This document shows positions 16,980 to 24,871 of a stretch of DNA of 64,000 nucleotides, one piece after another. The first letter of the stretch is position 1, and every line of letters begins with the position of its first letter. The notes below the pieces were generated by a model. It saw only the letters and a list, made by a program, of their open reading frames with translations. It was not told the origin of the DNA and searched no databases. A program made the position numbers and the translations under genes. The stretch lies in the NCBI GenBank assembly GCA_947505245.1, contig CANNIZ010000013.1:38001-102000 (forward strand), given 5' to 3'. Origin of the DNA: Pseudomonadota bacterium (GTDB lineage: Bacteria > Myxococcota_A > UBA796 > GCA-2862545).

Positions 16980-17965
16980 CAGCGCTTCTCCACCACCACT
17001 GCGTCGGCGTCGGGCGCCTTGTCGGCCCAGGCCGCCACGCCAGCGGCGCCGCCCTGCTTGAACTGCGCGTCGACGTCTGCGATCACGGCCGCCGTCTGCT
17101 GGTCGAACACCGCGACGAACACTTCCTTGCCGGGCGTGGCGTCCAGCGTCACCGAGGCGTTCAGCGCGACGATCGCGGAATCCGAACCCTCGATCGGTGT
17201 GGAGCCCGCCCCGGAAGCGGGAACCCAGGTGCTGACGACGCCCGCCGAGTCGACCGACACGATCACGACGCTGTGGTGCGCTCCGGGCGCGACCGCGAAC
17301 CCGACGGTCGCCCCGGCGGCGAGCGGCTTGCCGTCGTACGCGCGCATGGTCCCGCCGTCGAGCACGCGAACCTCCAGATCGGCCGCGCCGCGGGTGCGAA
17401 TGCCGGGGCCGTCTTCGTTGGTGCCGGAGAGCCCCACACCCACGGCGATCAACGCCGCAGCTGCGACCGCGGCGAGCGGCGCCAGGAACATCCACATCGG
17501 GCGGTTGGCCGGAGCGGCGGCCGTAGGCGCTCGCCCTTCAGACGAGCCACGGCGCGCTTCATCGAGGCCCGGATTGGTGCCCTCGATCGAGCCCTGTTGT
17601 GCGGGCTCCGCCGAGCGCTCGTCCGCGAACGGCTGCGTGGAACGGTCGAGGTCGTCGCGTACGAGCGCGGCGAGATCGACCCCGTCGAGCACACCGGGGG
17701 GGAACGTCTCCATTCCGCTGGACTGCTGGCGCTCACCGCCGATGCCGCCAGCCCGAGCGCGCAGCAGCATCGCGTCGAACGGGCGCACGTTCTTCTTCGC
17801 GTTGCGCAGCTCGTCGAGGTGCGCCACCGCGTACGCGTTCTTCGCGATCCACTGCTGCACCACGGAGCGCTCGCCGCCCGTCAGCTCGCCGGCCGCGAAG
17901 CGATCAAGCTGGAGCCGGCTCGGGCGAGCGGCGTCGTCGGCGAATGGATCGAAGTCGGGTTTCAT
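16979..17965 (-). CDS. Anti-sigma-factor-like single-pass membrane protein
   Basis: 328 residues from ATG 17965, overlapping the sigma-factor stop (ATGA). The cytoplasmic N-terminus has RLQLDRFAAGELTGGERSVVQQWI, the helical 'LDRLLAGEL' pattern of anti-sigma zinc-finger domains, but without the HxxxCxxC zinc ligands. A low-complexity linker leads to a membrane helix (MWMFLAPLAAVAAAALIAVGVGL, in two pieces around residue ~165). Outside lies a ~140-residue beta domain (DLEVRVLDGG, LAAGATVGFAVAPGAHHSVVIVS, STWVPASG) similar to the DUF4384-type domains that accompany caspase-like genes. Probably restrains the ECF sigma factor and senses the envelope. Its stop overlaps the caspase-barrel start. Confidence 0.75.
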   Translation of the reverse strand: MKPDFDPFADDAARPSRLQLDRFAAGELTGGERSVVQQWIAKNAYAVAHLDELRNAKKNVRPFDAMLLRARAGGIGGERQQSSGMETFPPGVLDGVDLAALVRDDLDRSTQPFADERSAEPAQQGSIEGTNPGLDEARRGSSEGRAPTAAAPANRPMWMFLAPLAAVAAAALIAVGVGLSGTNEDGPGIRTRGAADLEVRVLDGGTMRAYDGKPLAAGATVGFAVAPGAHHSVVIVSVDSAGVVSTWVPASGAGSTPIEGSDSAIVALNASVTLDATPGKEVFVAVFDQQTAAVIADVDAQFKQGGAAGVAAWADKAPDADAVVVEKR

Positions 17966-18474
17966 GAGACGCCTCCCTCTGGATCGGAGACCTTCATCTC
18001 TGAGCGAGCGAGCGTGAGGAAGTCCTCGATCCGCTTGCGCACCGTGGGTACGGACAACCCGACAAGCTCGGCGACTTCCTGGCGCGTGCACTCGTCGAAG
18101 AACGTGTGCACGATGATGGACCGGGTCTCCTCGTCGACCTGCTCGAGGAGCACGAGCACGCGCGCCTCGTCGAGCTTTCCGGTGTTGGCGGCTGCGGTCG
18201 CTTCGAACTCGTGTTTGTTCACATCGAGCTTGTTGCGCCGGCCGTTGCCGTTGCGGAGCTGGTTCAAGCAGTAGTTGGTGGAGATCTTGTACATCCAGGT
18301 CAGCGGACTCGCGTTGCCCTGGAACTCGTCGTGGTGCCGAATCACCCGCGCGAAGGTCTCCTGGACCGCGTCGTGCGCGTCCTCCTGGTTGCGCAGGATG
18401 GACAGGCAGCGGCGGTACACGATGTGCGCGTAGCGATCGTACAGAGCGGCGAGTTCCTGGTCGTTTATGGTCAT
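17962..18474 (-). CDS. RNA polymerase ECF sigma factor
   Basis: 170 residues from ATG 18474 (MTINDQELAALYDRYAH); an in-frame ATG 48 bases upstream is less likely because the sigma-2 domain begins immediately after the chosen start. Sigma-2 is seen in ALYDRYAHIVYRRCLSIL, DAHDAVQETFARVIRH and PLTWMYKISTNYCLNQLRN. Sigma-4 is seen in LEQVDEETRSIIVHTFFDE and TRQEVAELVGLSVPTVRKRIEDFLTLAR, the helix-turn-helix that reads the -35 element. It heads a chain of anti-sigma-like protein, caspase-barrel protein and lipoprotein, so it is expected to control that operon when released. Confidence 0.93.
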   Translation of the reverse strand: MTINDQELAALYDRYAHIVYRRCLSILRNQEDAHDAVQETFARVIRHHDEFQGNASPLTWMYKISTNYCLNQLRNGNGRRNKLDVNKHEFEATAAANTGKLDEARVLVLLEQVDEETRSIIVHTFFDECTRQEVAELVGLSVPTVRKRIEDFLTLARSEMKVSDPEGGVS

Positions 18475-18602
18475 CCGGATCCCGTGAGGGTCCGCTCGTA
18501 TTGACCCGCGAGCGGCAAACAAGTGAAAAGCGCAGTCGATCTTACAGCGTGCGCGCGGATCGCGCGACCTCGTTACGGTGCTCTGTACGATGGAGGCGAG
18601 GC

Positions 18603-19763
18603 GTGCGTACGATTGGTCCGCGAAAGACGGCAGGCAAGACCGCGACGGGGCGCGTCGTCCTCGGCGACAAGCGCGTCGGCGCCATCCTGGCCGAGGCCCT
18701 CGAGGTGCGTGAGGAGGTCGACCGCTACACCCACGGCTTCCATACGTGGCCGGCAGGCCTCCACCCGGACGCCGCGCGAATGCTGATCGACGCGTTCCCG
18801 GGCAAGTCCGTGGGCGATCCGTTCATGGGCGGAGGCACGATCCTGGTCGAGGCGATGGCGGCCGGCCGGTTCGCCTTCGGCCGCGACGTGTCGCGCGTGT
18901 CGTTGCGGATCGCGAAGGCGCGCACGTCCACGGCTGGGGAAGACGTCCTCACCAAGATGCGCAGCACCGCCCGGAAGCTCGCCGCCGAGGCGCCGCAGGC
19001 CAAGGAGCTGCCTCCTGACGAGATCCTGCGCTCAATCCAGGCCTGGTACGAGCCGCACGTGCTGACCGAGCTCGAACACATCCGCCGCGGCGTGTTCGCC
19101 TCCGAGGGTCCTGAGCGGCCGCTGCTCGAGGCCGTGTTCTCGTCCTTGCTCGTGAAGGCGAGCTTCCGCAAGTCGGACACGTCGGCCAAGCGTGAGCCGT
19201 ACCACCGCCCGATCGGCACCACGGCGGTGCTGTTCCACAAGAAGGCCCGCGAGCTCGGGCGTCGGATCGCGGCGCTCCGCGAGGCTGTGCCGCCCAACAC
19301 CCCCGCGCCCGATGTTGCCCGGATGGACGCGCGCCGCTGGACGACGCCGTCACCCCTGGACCTCGTCGTCACGTCTCCGCCCTATCCGTCCACTTACGAC
19401 TACCTGCCGCTGCAGCACCTCCGCCGCATCTGGTTCGGTGAGGTCGAAGAAGACGCGGCAGAGATCGGTCCCCGGCGCGACTGGCGCGAGGGGGCGCGCG
19501 GCGCGGTCAGCAAGTGGCGCAACGACACCGAGCTTTGGACGGCGGCCGTCGCGAAGTCGCTCACGCGCGACGGGCACCTGGTCGTGGTCATCGGCGACGG
19601 GCTCACCCCGGCGGGCTCGATCGACACGTCGGATGCGACGGAGAAGGCGGCGGCGGCGGCGGGGATGACGTCCGTTGCGCGCGCGAGCGTCGAGCGAGCC
19701 GATCCAGGCCGCGACACGACGCGGTGGGAGCACATCTTCGCGTTCAAGAACGCGCGGAGCTGA
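18603..19763 (+). CDS. Orphan DNA methyltransferase (amino-methyltransferase, SPPY type)
   Basis: 386 residues from GTG 18603, chosen for the strong upstream GGAGGCGAGG; codons further upstream are not convincing. Residues ~45-60 (THGFHTWPAGLHPDAARML) match the HPYPAK-type motif X, followed by SAM motif I DPFMGGGTILVEA (~74-86). The catalytic motif IV is TSPPYPSTYDYLPLQHLRRIWF (~258-279), and a C-terminal HLVVVIGDG strand closes the fold. The order X-I-IV and SPPY suggest N4-cytosine or N6-adenine methylation. No restriction endonuclease is adjacent. The gene is divergent from the ECF sigma gene and convergent with the tail-tube gene, sharing the terminator at 19825-19855. Confidence 0.8.
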   Translation: MRTIGPRKTAGKTATGRVVLGDKRVGAILAEALEVREEVDRYTHGFHTWPAGLHPDAARMLIDAFPGKSVGDPFMGGGTILVEAMAAGRFAFGRDVSRVSLRIAKARTSTAGEDVLTKMRSTARKLAAEAPQAKELPPDEILRSIQAWYEPHVLTELEHIRRGVFASEGPERPLLEAVFSSLLVKASFRKSDTSAKREPYHRPIGTTAVLFHKKARELGRRIAALREAVPPNTPAPDVARMDARRWTTPSPLDLVVTSPPYPSTYDYLPLQHLRRIWFGEVEEDAAEIGPRRDWREGARGAVSKWRNDTELWTAAVAKSLTRDGHLVVVIGDGLTPAGSIDTSDATEKAAAAAGMTSVARASVERADPGRDTTRWEHIFAFKNARS

Positions 19764-19824
19764 CGCCCGGAGCGGAATAGGCGTTCGCCAATCGCTTCGG
19801 GTGGACCTCAAACGCCAGAAACAC

Positions 19825-19855
19825 AAAACCCTTCGGGGGTTGCCCGAAGGGTTTT
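19825..19855. terminator. Bidirectional Rho-independent terminator
   Basis: A perfect 13-base-pair hairpin: left arm AAAACCCTTCGGG (19825-19837), loop GGTTG, right arm CCCGAAGGGTTTT (19843-19855). A-tract and T-tract flank the GC stem, so it can work on both strands. It lies 61 bases after the plus-strand methylase and 52 bases after the minus-strand tail-tube gene, and probably stops both. Confidence 0.9.
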
Positions 19856-19907
19856 GCAGAATCCAGAGTGAAAGCGCTGACCAGAAGCCAGCGCGATCAC
19901 AGCGAGA

Positions 19908-20351
19908 TCAGGCGCGCTCGATCTTCTCGACGGCGAGCTCGACCTTTTCAATCGCCATGCCGGACTGGGTCGCGTCCATGTCGGGCACGTACCACTTGCA
20001 GGGCCACGCTTCGTAGAAGTTGTAGCGGCCGATTTCCGTTTCGCCATCCTGGTCGAGGATGATGATCGAACCCGAGCGGCGGTCAATCAGGCCGTCCTCG
20101 ATGTTCTTGCGCCACTGCCACAGGTCGTCCGTCGCGGTGTAGCCGCGCTCGAGCGTGATGTTGGCGTACGTGGTGCGACCGGGCTTCTTGCGGACAACCT
20201 TGTCGTTGCCCTGCTTGAACTCAACGATTTCCGTCTCGGAGTCCATGCCGCTCAGCGACTTGAAACCACCAACGATCGTCTTGGAGTCGCCGGTGATGCC
20301 AGCAATCTCGAGGAGGAAGTTATAGTTGCCAAAGAGTTCTTCGGTAGGCAT
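19908..20351 (-). CDS. Orphan contractile-tail tube protein (T4 gp19/Pvc1-like)
   Basis: 147 residues, the typical length for the conserved phage-tail-region/T4 gp19 family that forms the inner tube of contractile tails and extracellular contractile injection systems. Diagnostic stretches are GNYNFLLEIAG near the N-terminus, VGGFKSLSGMDSETEIVEFKQG, KPGRTTYANITLERGYT, WQWRKNIEDG and GRYNFYEAWPCKW, and a C-terminal AIEKVELAVEKIERA. No sheath, baseplate, spike or ATPase gene is within the window, so it is solitary here. It has its own terminator downstream and a 160-base upstream spacer, and is probably monocistronic. Confidence 0.88.
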   Translation of the reverse strand: MPTEELFGNYNFLLEIAGITGDSKTIVGGFKSLSGMDSETEIVEFKQGNDKVVRKKPGRTTYANITLERGYTATDDLWQWRKNIEDGLIDRRSGSIIILDQDGETEIGRYNFYEAWPCKWYVPDMDATQSGMAIEKVELAVEKIERA

Positions 20352-20511
20352 AGTCGAACCTCGTCACGCTCGGGTTTTCCGGAACGGCGGCCCGTCACGG
20401 ATACGGACTCTGGAAGCTGTTGAGCCTAATGGCTTGCCGCGCTTGCCAGGCCGGAGTCACAAAGCCGAGAGGGGTGAACCCGCTCGGTGAATAAACAGTA
20501 CATGTGGTGTC
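20352..20511 (-). promoter_or_regulatory. Upstream region of the tail-tube gene with a weak hairpin
   Basis: The 160-base spacer between the cyclase stop and the tube-gene start should contain the tube promoter. A stem of CCGAG/CTCGG (20465-20469 with 20483-20487), with GGGG/CCC pairing inside, could act as a weak terminator for the upstream cyclase transcript. I see no convincing -35/-10 pair. A TGGCA-GC arrangement at first resembled a sigma-54 site but the spacing is wrong. Confidence 0.35.
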
Positions 20512-22020
20512 TCAGGCCGTCAATGGTCTCCATCGAATTTCTGAGACGGCCACCGCGATCGCGCGCCCTTTGACGACTTGATCGCCTTTTGATTCAGCGA
20601 GGATCTTTAGATCCGAAGGGACGCGATCGAGGGTCGCGCTGGTCGCGAGGATGTCAGTCCCGAGAAGATCGTTCAGGTTCTCGACGCGGGAGGCGACGTT
20701 TACGGCGTCGCCGATGACGGCGTACTTCATTCGGCTGTGGCCGCCCATGTTGCCGGCGACGACGCGTCCCGTGTGCACTCCGATTCGCGCGCGGACGTGG
20801 CCCGCGCCGGCCTGTTGCCAGTCCTCGTCGAGCGCTGCGATCCGCTGGCGGAGCTCGATCGCCGCGCGGATAGCGTGTTCGGCGTGATTCGGATCTTCTT
20901 CGGGGGCGCCGAATACGGCGAGGACGGCGTCGCCGAGGAATTCGACGACCATTCCGCGGTGCTTGTCGACGACCTCGTGGGTGGCGCCGATGTACGCGTT
21001 GATCAGCTGCAGGACGACGGGTGCGTCGACCTGACCGCCGACGGGTGCCGTTCCGCGTAGATCGCAGAACAACACGGTGACGACGACCTCTTCGCCGCCG
21101 AGGCGCGTCGCGTCTTTGTCGCCGAGCAGGCGCTTGGCGAGCTTGTCCGAAAGATAGCGGCCGAACGTGTCGCGAAAGTATTCGCGCTCTTCAAGGCCAG
21201 CGGCCATGTCGTCGAGGTGGCGGGCGAGGATCCCGAATTCGTCGCGACGATCGAGGCCGGCGCGCGCTTCGAGACGGCCAGCGGTGATGGACGTGGTCGC
21301 TTGGAGGATGCGCATCATCGGATCGCGCAGGGCCGCGCCGGCGAGCCTCGCGACGACAGCGAGGAGGACGGCGGTGAACGCGAACAGCCCGAACGCGCCG
21401 AGCTTGATCTCGCGCTGCATGGCTTCGACGCGGGACCCGGCCATGTCGACGCCGATGACACCCACGACCTGTCCGCTCGCGTCGCGCACGGGCGCATACC
21501 CCGAGATCGTGGGGCCCCAGGCGTCCGAGTAGATGCGGTTCGTGACCTGGGGTCGGGTGAACGCGTCGAGCAGGCCGTCGGCCTGGTTCGCGTTGTAGTG
21601 ATCGCCAGGTGTGGCGGCGGCACCGCGATCTGCGGCCGTCCAGTCGCACATGAATTCGAGGGTCGAGGCGTCGGCGCCAGCCAGATGCCGCACCATGTAG
21701 ATGCTCGCGACGTCGCCCTGGGACGAGGCGATGCCGGCGAACGTCTGCTTGTACGGGGCGCAGCGCTCGACGCTCGGCGCGCCGACCCAGCCGGCGGGAT
21801 CGAGTGTGTACGACATCGCGATCGCGCCATCACGCAGGCGGATCTGGAGCGAGTCCGTCTCGCGGGCGACGGCGCGCTGGTACCAGAGTGCGATCGCGAC
21901 GCCTGCGACGAGCAGCATCGGCAGGCCGAACAGCGCCGTTACCACGACGTGAAACCTGCGCCAGATCGACAGGTCGTCGAGGTCGCTCGCGTTCATTTCG
22001 AGGCCGGTGGGTGCGCTCAC
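20512..22020 (-). CDS. Membrane class III adenylate/guanylate cyclase, HAMP-linked (second of tandem pair)
   Basis: 502 residues from GTG 22020, overlapping the upstream cyclase stop (GTGA). Helix 1 at ~24-45, an extracytoplasmic CHASE/Cache-like sensor with WGPTISGYAPVRDASGQVVGVIGVD, and helix 2 at ~210-230 precede a HAMP domain (RDPMMRILQATTSITAGRLEARAG). The catalytic domain has metal-binding Asp in VLFCDLRG, the second Asp in VVEFLGDAVLAVFGAP, and RMKYAVIGDAVNVASR carrying the substrate-binding Lys/Asp and transition-state Asn/Arg. The loop after the first Asp (GTAPVGGQVDAP) differs from the usual GFT/S pattern, but the ligands are present. Likely makes cAMP. Confidence 0.9.
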   Translation of the reverse strand: MSAPTGLEMNASDLDDLSIWRRFHVVVTALFGLPMLLVAGVAIALWYQRAVARETDSLQIRLRDGAIAMSYTLDPAGWVGAPSVERCAPYKQTFAGIASSQGDVASIYMVRHLAGADASTLEFMCDWTAADRGAAATPGDHYNANQADGLLDAFTRPQVTNRIYSDAWGPTISGYAPVRDASGQVVGVIGVDMAGSRVEAMQREIKLGAFGLFAFTAVLLAVVARLAGAALRDPMMRILQATTSITAGRLEARAGLDRRDEFGILARHLDDMAAGLEEREYFRDTFGRYLSDKLAKRLLGDKDATRLGGEEVVVTVLFCDLRGTAPVGGQVDAPVVLQLINAYIGATHEVVDKHRGMVVEFLGDAVLAVFGAPEEDPNHAEHAIRAAIELRQRIAALDEDWQQAGAGHVRARIGVHTGRVVAGNMGGHSRMKYAVIGDAVNVASRVENLNDLLGTDILATSATLDRVPSDLKILAESKGDQVVKGRAIAVAVSEIRWRPLTA

Positions 22021-23537
22021 GTGGGGCTCACCGAGAACACTTCCACCGGCAGCGCACGATCTTTGATGGGGTGCGTGCCCTTCGTCAGCAGCTTCGCAGC
22101 GATCGCGTCCGGCAGCTTGGTGCGCGTGGCGGCGGTGACGAGGATGTCCGTGTCCGTCTGGTTGTTCAGCGCCTCGACGCGCGTGGCGACGTTCACGGCG
22201 TCGCCGATCACGGCGTACTTCATGCGGCGAAAGCCGCCCATGTTGCCCGCGACGACGTTGCCGGTATGCACGCCGATTCGCGCTCGGAGGCGCTCGACGC
22301 CCGCCTGCTTCCACAACGCGGCGAGTCCGGTCTGGTCCCATTGGGCGTTCAGCACGTCGAGTCGTCGCTGCATGGCGAGCGCGCATTGAACCGCGTGTTC
22401 GGGGTGGAGCGGATCGTCTTCGGGCGCGCCGAACACTGCAAGGATCGCGTCGCCGAGGAACTCGATCACCACGCCGTGGTGCTCGTCGACGACCTTGCCC
22501 ATCTCGCCCATGTATTCGTTGAGGACGGTGATGACCTGGGTAGGCGACAGTCGCTCGCTGATCGTCGAGTACGAGCGAAGGTCCGCGAACAGGATCGTGA
22601 CCTCGATCTCCTCGCCCCCGAGCTGGGTGGCGGTGGGGTCGCCGAGGAGCTTCTTTGCGAGGCGCTCGGACATGTAGCGGCCGAAGGTGTCGCGGATGAA
22701 TTCGCGCTCCTTCAAGCCGGCCGCCATGCCGTCGAAGTGGCGCCCGAGGATCCCGAATTCATCGGCGCGGTTGAGGCCGGACCGCGCGTCCAATCGGCCC
22801 TCGGTGATCGCCTGGGTGGTGGCGAGGATCCGCACCAACGGCTCCCGAATGCTCCAGGCGACGATCTGCGCGAGGCCGAACAACACGATCAACGCGGCGG
22901 CGTACACGAGCATTGTGGCGACGAGGACCTCGCGCTTCACGGCGTCCACGCGCCACCCGGCGATGTCCACGCCGACGACGGCGATGGAGGCGCCGTGGGA
23001 GCGGATCGGCGCGTACGCAGAGAGGGTGGGGCCCCACTCGTCGACGAAGATCTCGTCTTCGACCTGCGGGCCGTCGAACGCCGCCGCCATCTTTGGCGCC
23101 TGCTCGACTTCGTACAGCTGGCCCGGCGTCGCGTGTTCTCCGGTGGCGACCCAATCGACGACGAACTCGAGTTGAGCCGGGTCGGGGGTGCGGCGCGCGA
23201 TGTAGATGCTCGAAATGTCGTCTTCTTCGCGCGCGATCTTGCCGAGCAAGTCACGAACGGGACCGGCGCGCTCCTCGCTCGGGTCACCGACGATCAGCTC
23301 GGGGTCGAGGGTGCCGGCGAGGGCGGTGGACATGCCGAGCAGGCGCGCCTGGAGCGCGCGGGTCTCGATGTCGACGCCGCGCACGTAGAAATAGGCGCAC
23401 ATCGTGGTGAGGACCGCGACGATCGGGATGCCATACAGGGCGGTGATGGCGACGTGAAACCGCTGCCAGATGCGCAGGCGTCGGAGCTCGTCTTCGTGGC
23501 TGGCCGTGACCTTGGGCGCGGCGATCGGTGCGGACAT
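22017..23537 (-). CDS. Membrane class III adenylate/guanylate cyclase, HAMP-linked (first of tandem pair)
   Basis: 506 residues and clearly paralogous to the next gene along its whole length. Membrane helices lie at ~34-54 and ~215-235. The sensor region includes EWGPTLSAYAPIRSHGASIAVVGVD. The HAMP segment is REPLVRILATTQAITEGRLDARSG. The cyclase core has ILFADLRSYSTISE (metal Asp), VIEFLGDAILAVFGAP (second Asp) and RMKYAVIGDAVNVATR (substrate and transition-state residues), so it should be active. It starts 14 bases after the thrC stop region and probably forms a two-gene unit with its paralogue. Confidence 0.92.
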   Translation of the reverse strand: MSAPIAAPKVTASHEDELRRLRIWQRFHVAITALYGIPIVAVLTTMCAYFYVRGVDIETRALQARLLGMSTALAGTLDPELIVGDPSEERAGPVRDLLGKIAREEDDISSIYIARRTPDPAQLEFVVDWVATGEHATPGQLYEVEQAPKMAAAFDGPQVEDEIFVDEWGPTLSAYAPIRSHGASIAVVGVDIAGWRVDAVKREVLVATMLVYAAALIVLFGLAQIVAWSIREPLVRILATTQAITEGRLDARSGLNRADEFGILGRHFDGMAAGLKEREFIRDTFGRYMSERLAKKLLGDPTATQLGGEEIEVTILFADLRSYSTISERLSPTQVITVLNEYMGEMGKVVDEHHGVVIEFLGDAILAVFGAPEDDPLHPEHAVQCALAMQRRLDVLNAQWDQTGLAALWKQAGVERLRARIGVHTGNVVAGNMGGFRRMKYAVIGDAVNVATRVEALNNQTDTDILVTAATRTKLPDAIAAKLLTKGTHPIKDRALPVEVFSVSPT

Positions 23538-23551
23538 CGGCGGATGCTACA

Positions 23552-24808
23552 TCAGATGGCCGAGAACAGGCTTCGGGCGTTCGCGGCGAGGGGCTCGGAG
23601 AGCACCGGGAGGTCGGCGCGCTCCGCGAGCGACGTCGGGATCGACGGCCTGAAGCCGACGGTGGCCTCGACGACCTCCAGGAACTTTGCGGGGTGGGCGG
23701 TAGCGAGGAACACGCCATGTTCGCCATCTTCGAGGACGTGGCGAAGGATCGCGGCCGCGACGGCGCCGTGGGGGTCGAGCAGGTAGCGCTCCGTCGCCCA
23801 GGTCGCGCGCAGCTCGGTTGCGATGCCTTCGTTGGACAGGGAGCCCCAGCGCAGCTCGCGTCGCATGGCGTCGCGGTCGTCTGCGAACAGCCAGCGGATG
23901 CGCTCGAAATTGCTCGGCGCACCGACGTCCATCGCGTTGGCCGGCGTGGTGACCGACTCGCGCGGCGCGTACGGGGCGCCGTCGAGGTAGTCAGGCACGG
24001 TGGAATTTGCGTTCGTGGCGACGACGAGGTTCTTTATCGGCGCGCCCTGGCGGCGGGCGATGATGCCCGCGCACACGTTGCCGAAGTTGCCCGAGGGCAC
24101 GGCGACGACGGCGTCTGGCCGTCGGGCTGCGGCCTCCCAATAGTAGGTGGTCTGCGCGACGAGGCGGGCGACGTGGATGCTGTTGGCGGAGACGAGGCCG
24201 TGTTTGGCGCGGAGTTCGGCGTCGTCGAAGCACGCCTTCACCATCATCTGGCAATCATCGAACGACCCGTCGACCGCGTAGGTGCGCACGTTGTCGCCTA
24301 GCGTGCAGAACTGCTTCTCTTGCAGGGGCGAGATGCGGCCCTTCGGGTACAGCACGACGACGCGAAACCCGGGGAGACGCCAGAACGCGTGGGCGACGGC
24401 GGCGCCGGTGTCTCCGCTGGTGGCGGTGAGCACGAGCCGCTCGCGCTCGCCGCCGAAGGCCGCGAGGATCCGCGCGAGGAAGCGAGCGCCGAAGTCCTTG
24501 AACGCGAGCGTGGGGCCGTGAAACAGCTCGAGGGCGTCGATGCGATCGGTGACGCGGACGAGCGGCACCGGGAAGTCGAGCGCGCTGCGCGTCGCCTGCT
24601 CGACCTGATCGGGGTCGACGTCGTCGAGCAGCGACTGCAGGATTCGCACGCTGCGATCGACGAACGGCATCGGCAGCAGCGCGTCTGCGTCGAGCCGGGG
24701 GAGCGACGCGGGCACGTACAGACCGCCGCCTGGCGCCATGCTGCGCGCGGCAGCTTCGGCGAAGGTGGCGTGGTGGCGCGGATCACGGGTGGAGGTCCAG
24801 ACAGGCAT
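23552..24808 (-). CDS. thrC: Threonine synthase
   Basis: Converts O-phosphohomoserine to threonine with pyridoxal phosphate. 418 residues, matching the shorter bacterial class. The PLP lysine is Lys104 in FHGPTLAFKDFGARF. The phosphate-binding TATSGDTGAAVAHAF, SANSIHVARLVAQTTYY and VPSGNFGNVCAGI blocks are all in family order, and NSTVPDYLDG follows. The N-terminal MPVWTSTRDP...APGGGLYVP is also typical. It is the only amino-acid biosynthesis gene in the window and is divergent from the lipoprotein gene at 24872. Confidence 0.97.
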   Translation of the reverse strand: MPVWTSTRDPRHHATFAEAAARSMAPGGGLYVPASLPRLDADALLPMPFVDRSVRILQSLLDDVDPDQVEQATRSALDFPVPLVRVTDRIDALELFHGPTLAFKDFGARFLARILAAFGGERERLVLTATSGDTGAAVAHAFWRLPGFRVVVLYPKGRISPLQEKQFCTLGDNVRTYAVDGSFDDCQMMVKACFDDAELRAKHGLVSANSIHVARLVAQTTYYWEAAARRPDAVVAVPSGNFGNVCAGIIARRQGAPIKNLVVATNANSTVPDYLDGAPYAPRESVTTPANAMDVGAPSNFERIRWLFADDRDAMRRELRWGSLSNEGIATELRATWATERYLLDPHGAVAAAILRHVLEDGEHGVFLATAHPAKFLEVVEATVGFRPSIPTSLAERADLPVLSEPLAANARSLFSAI

Positions 24809-24871
24809 GGGCCTAGCCTACCCTGGGGAGCCTTAGGGTGTTCAGCGGTCTCGCCGTGCTACCTGGGCGGC

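Noticed and set aside
20352..20511. Possible sigma-54 promoter (TGGCA ... GC) upstream of the tail-tube gene
   Set aside because: The GG and GC elements are not at the required spacing.
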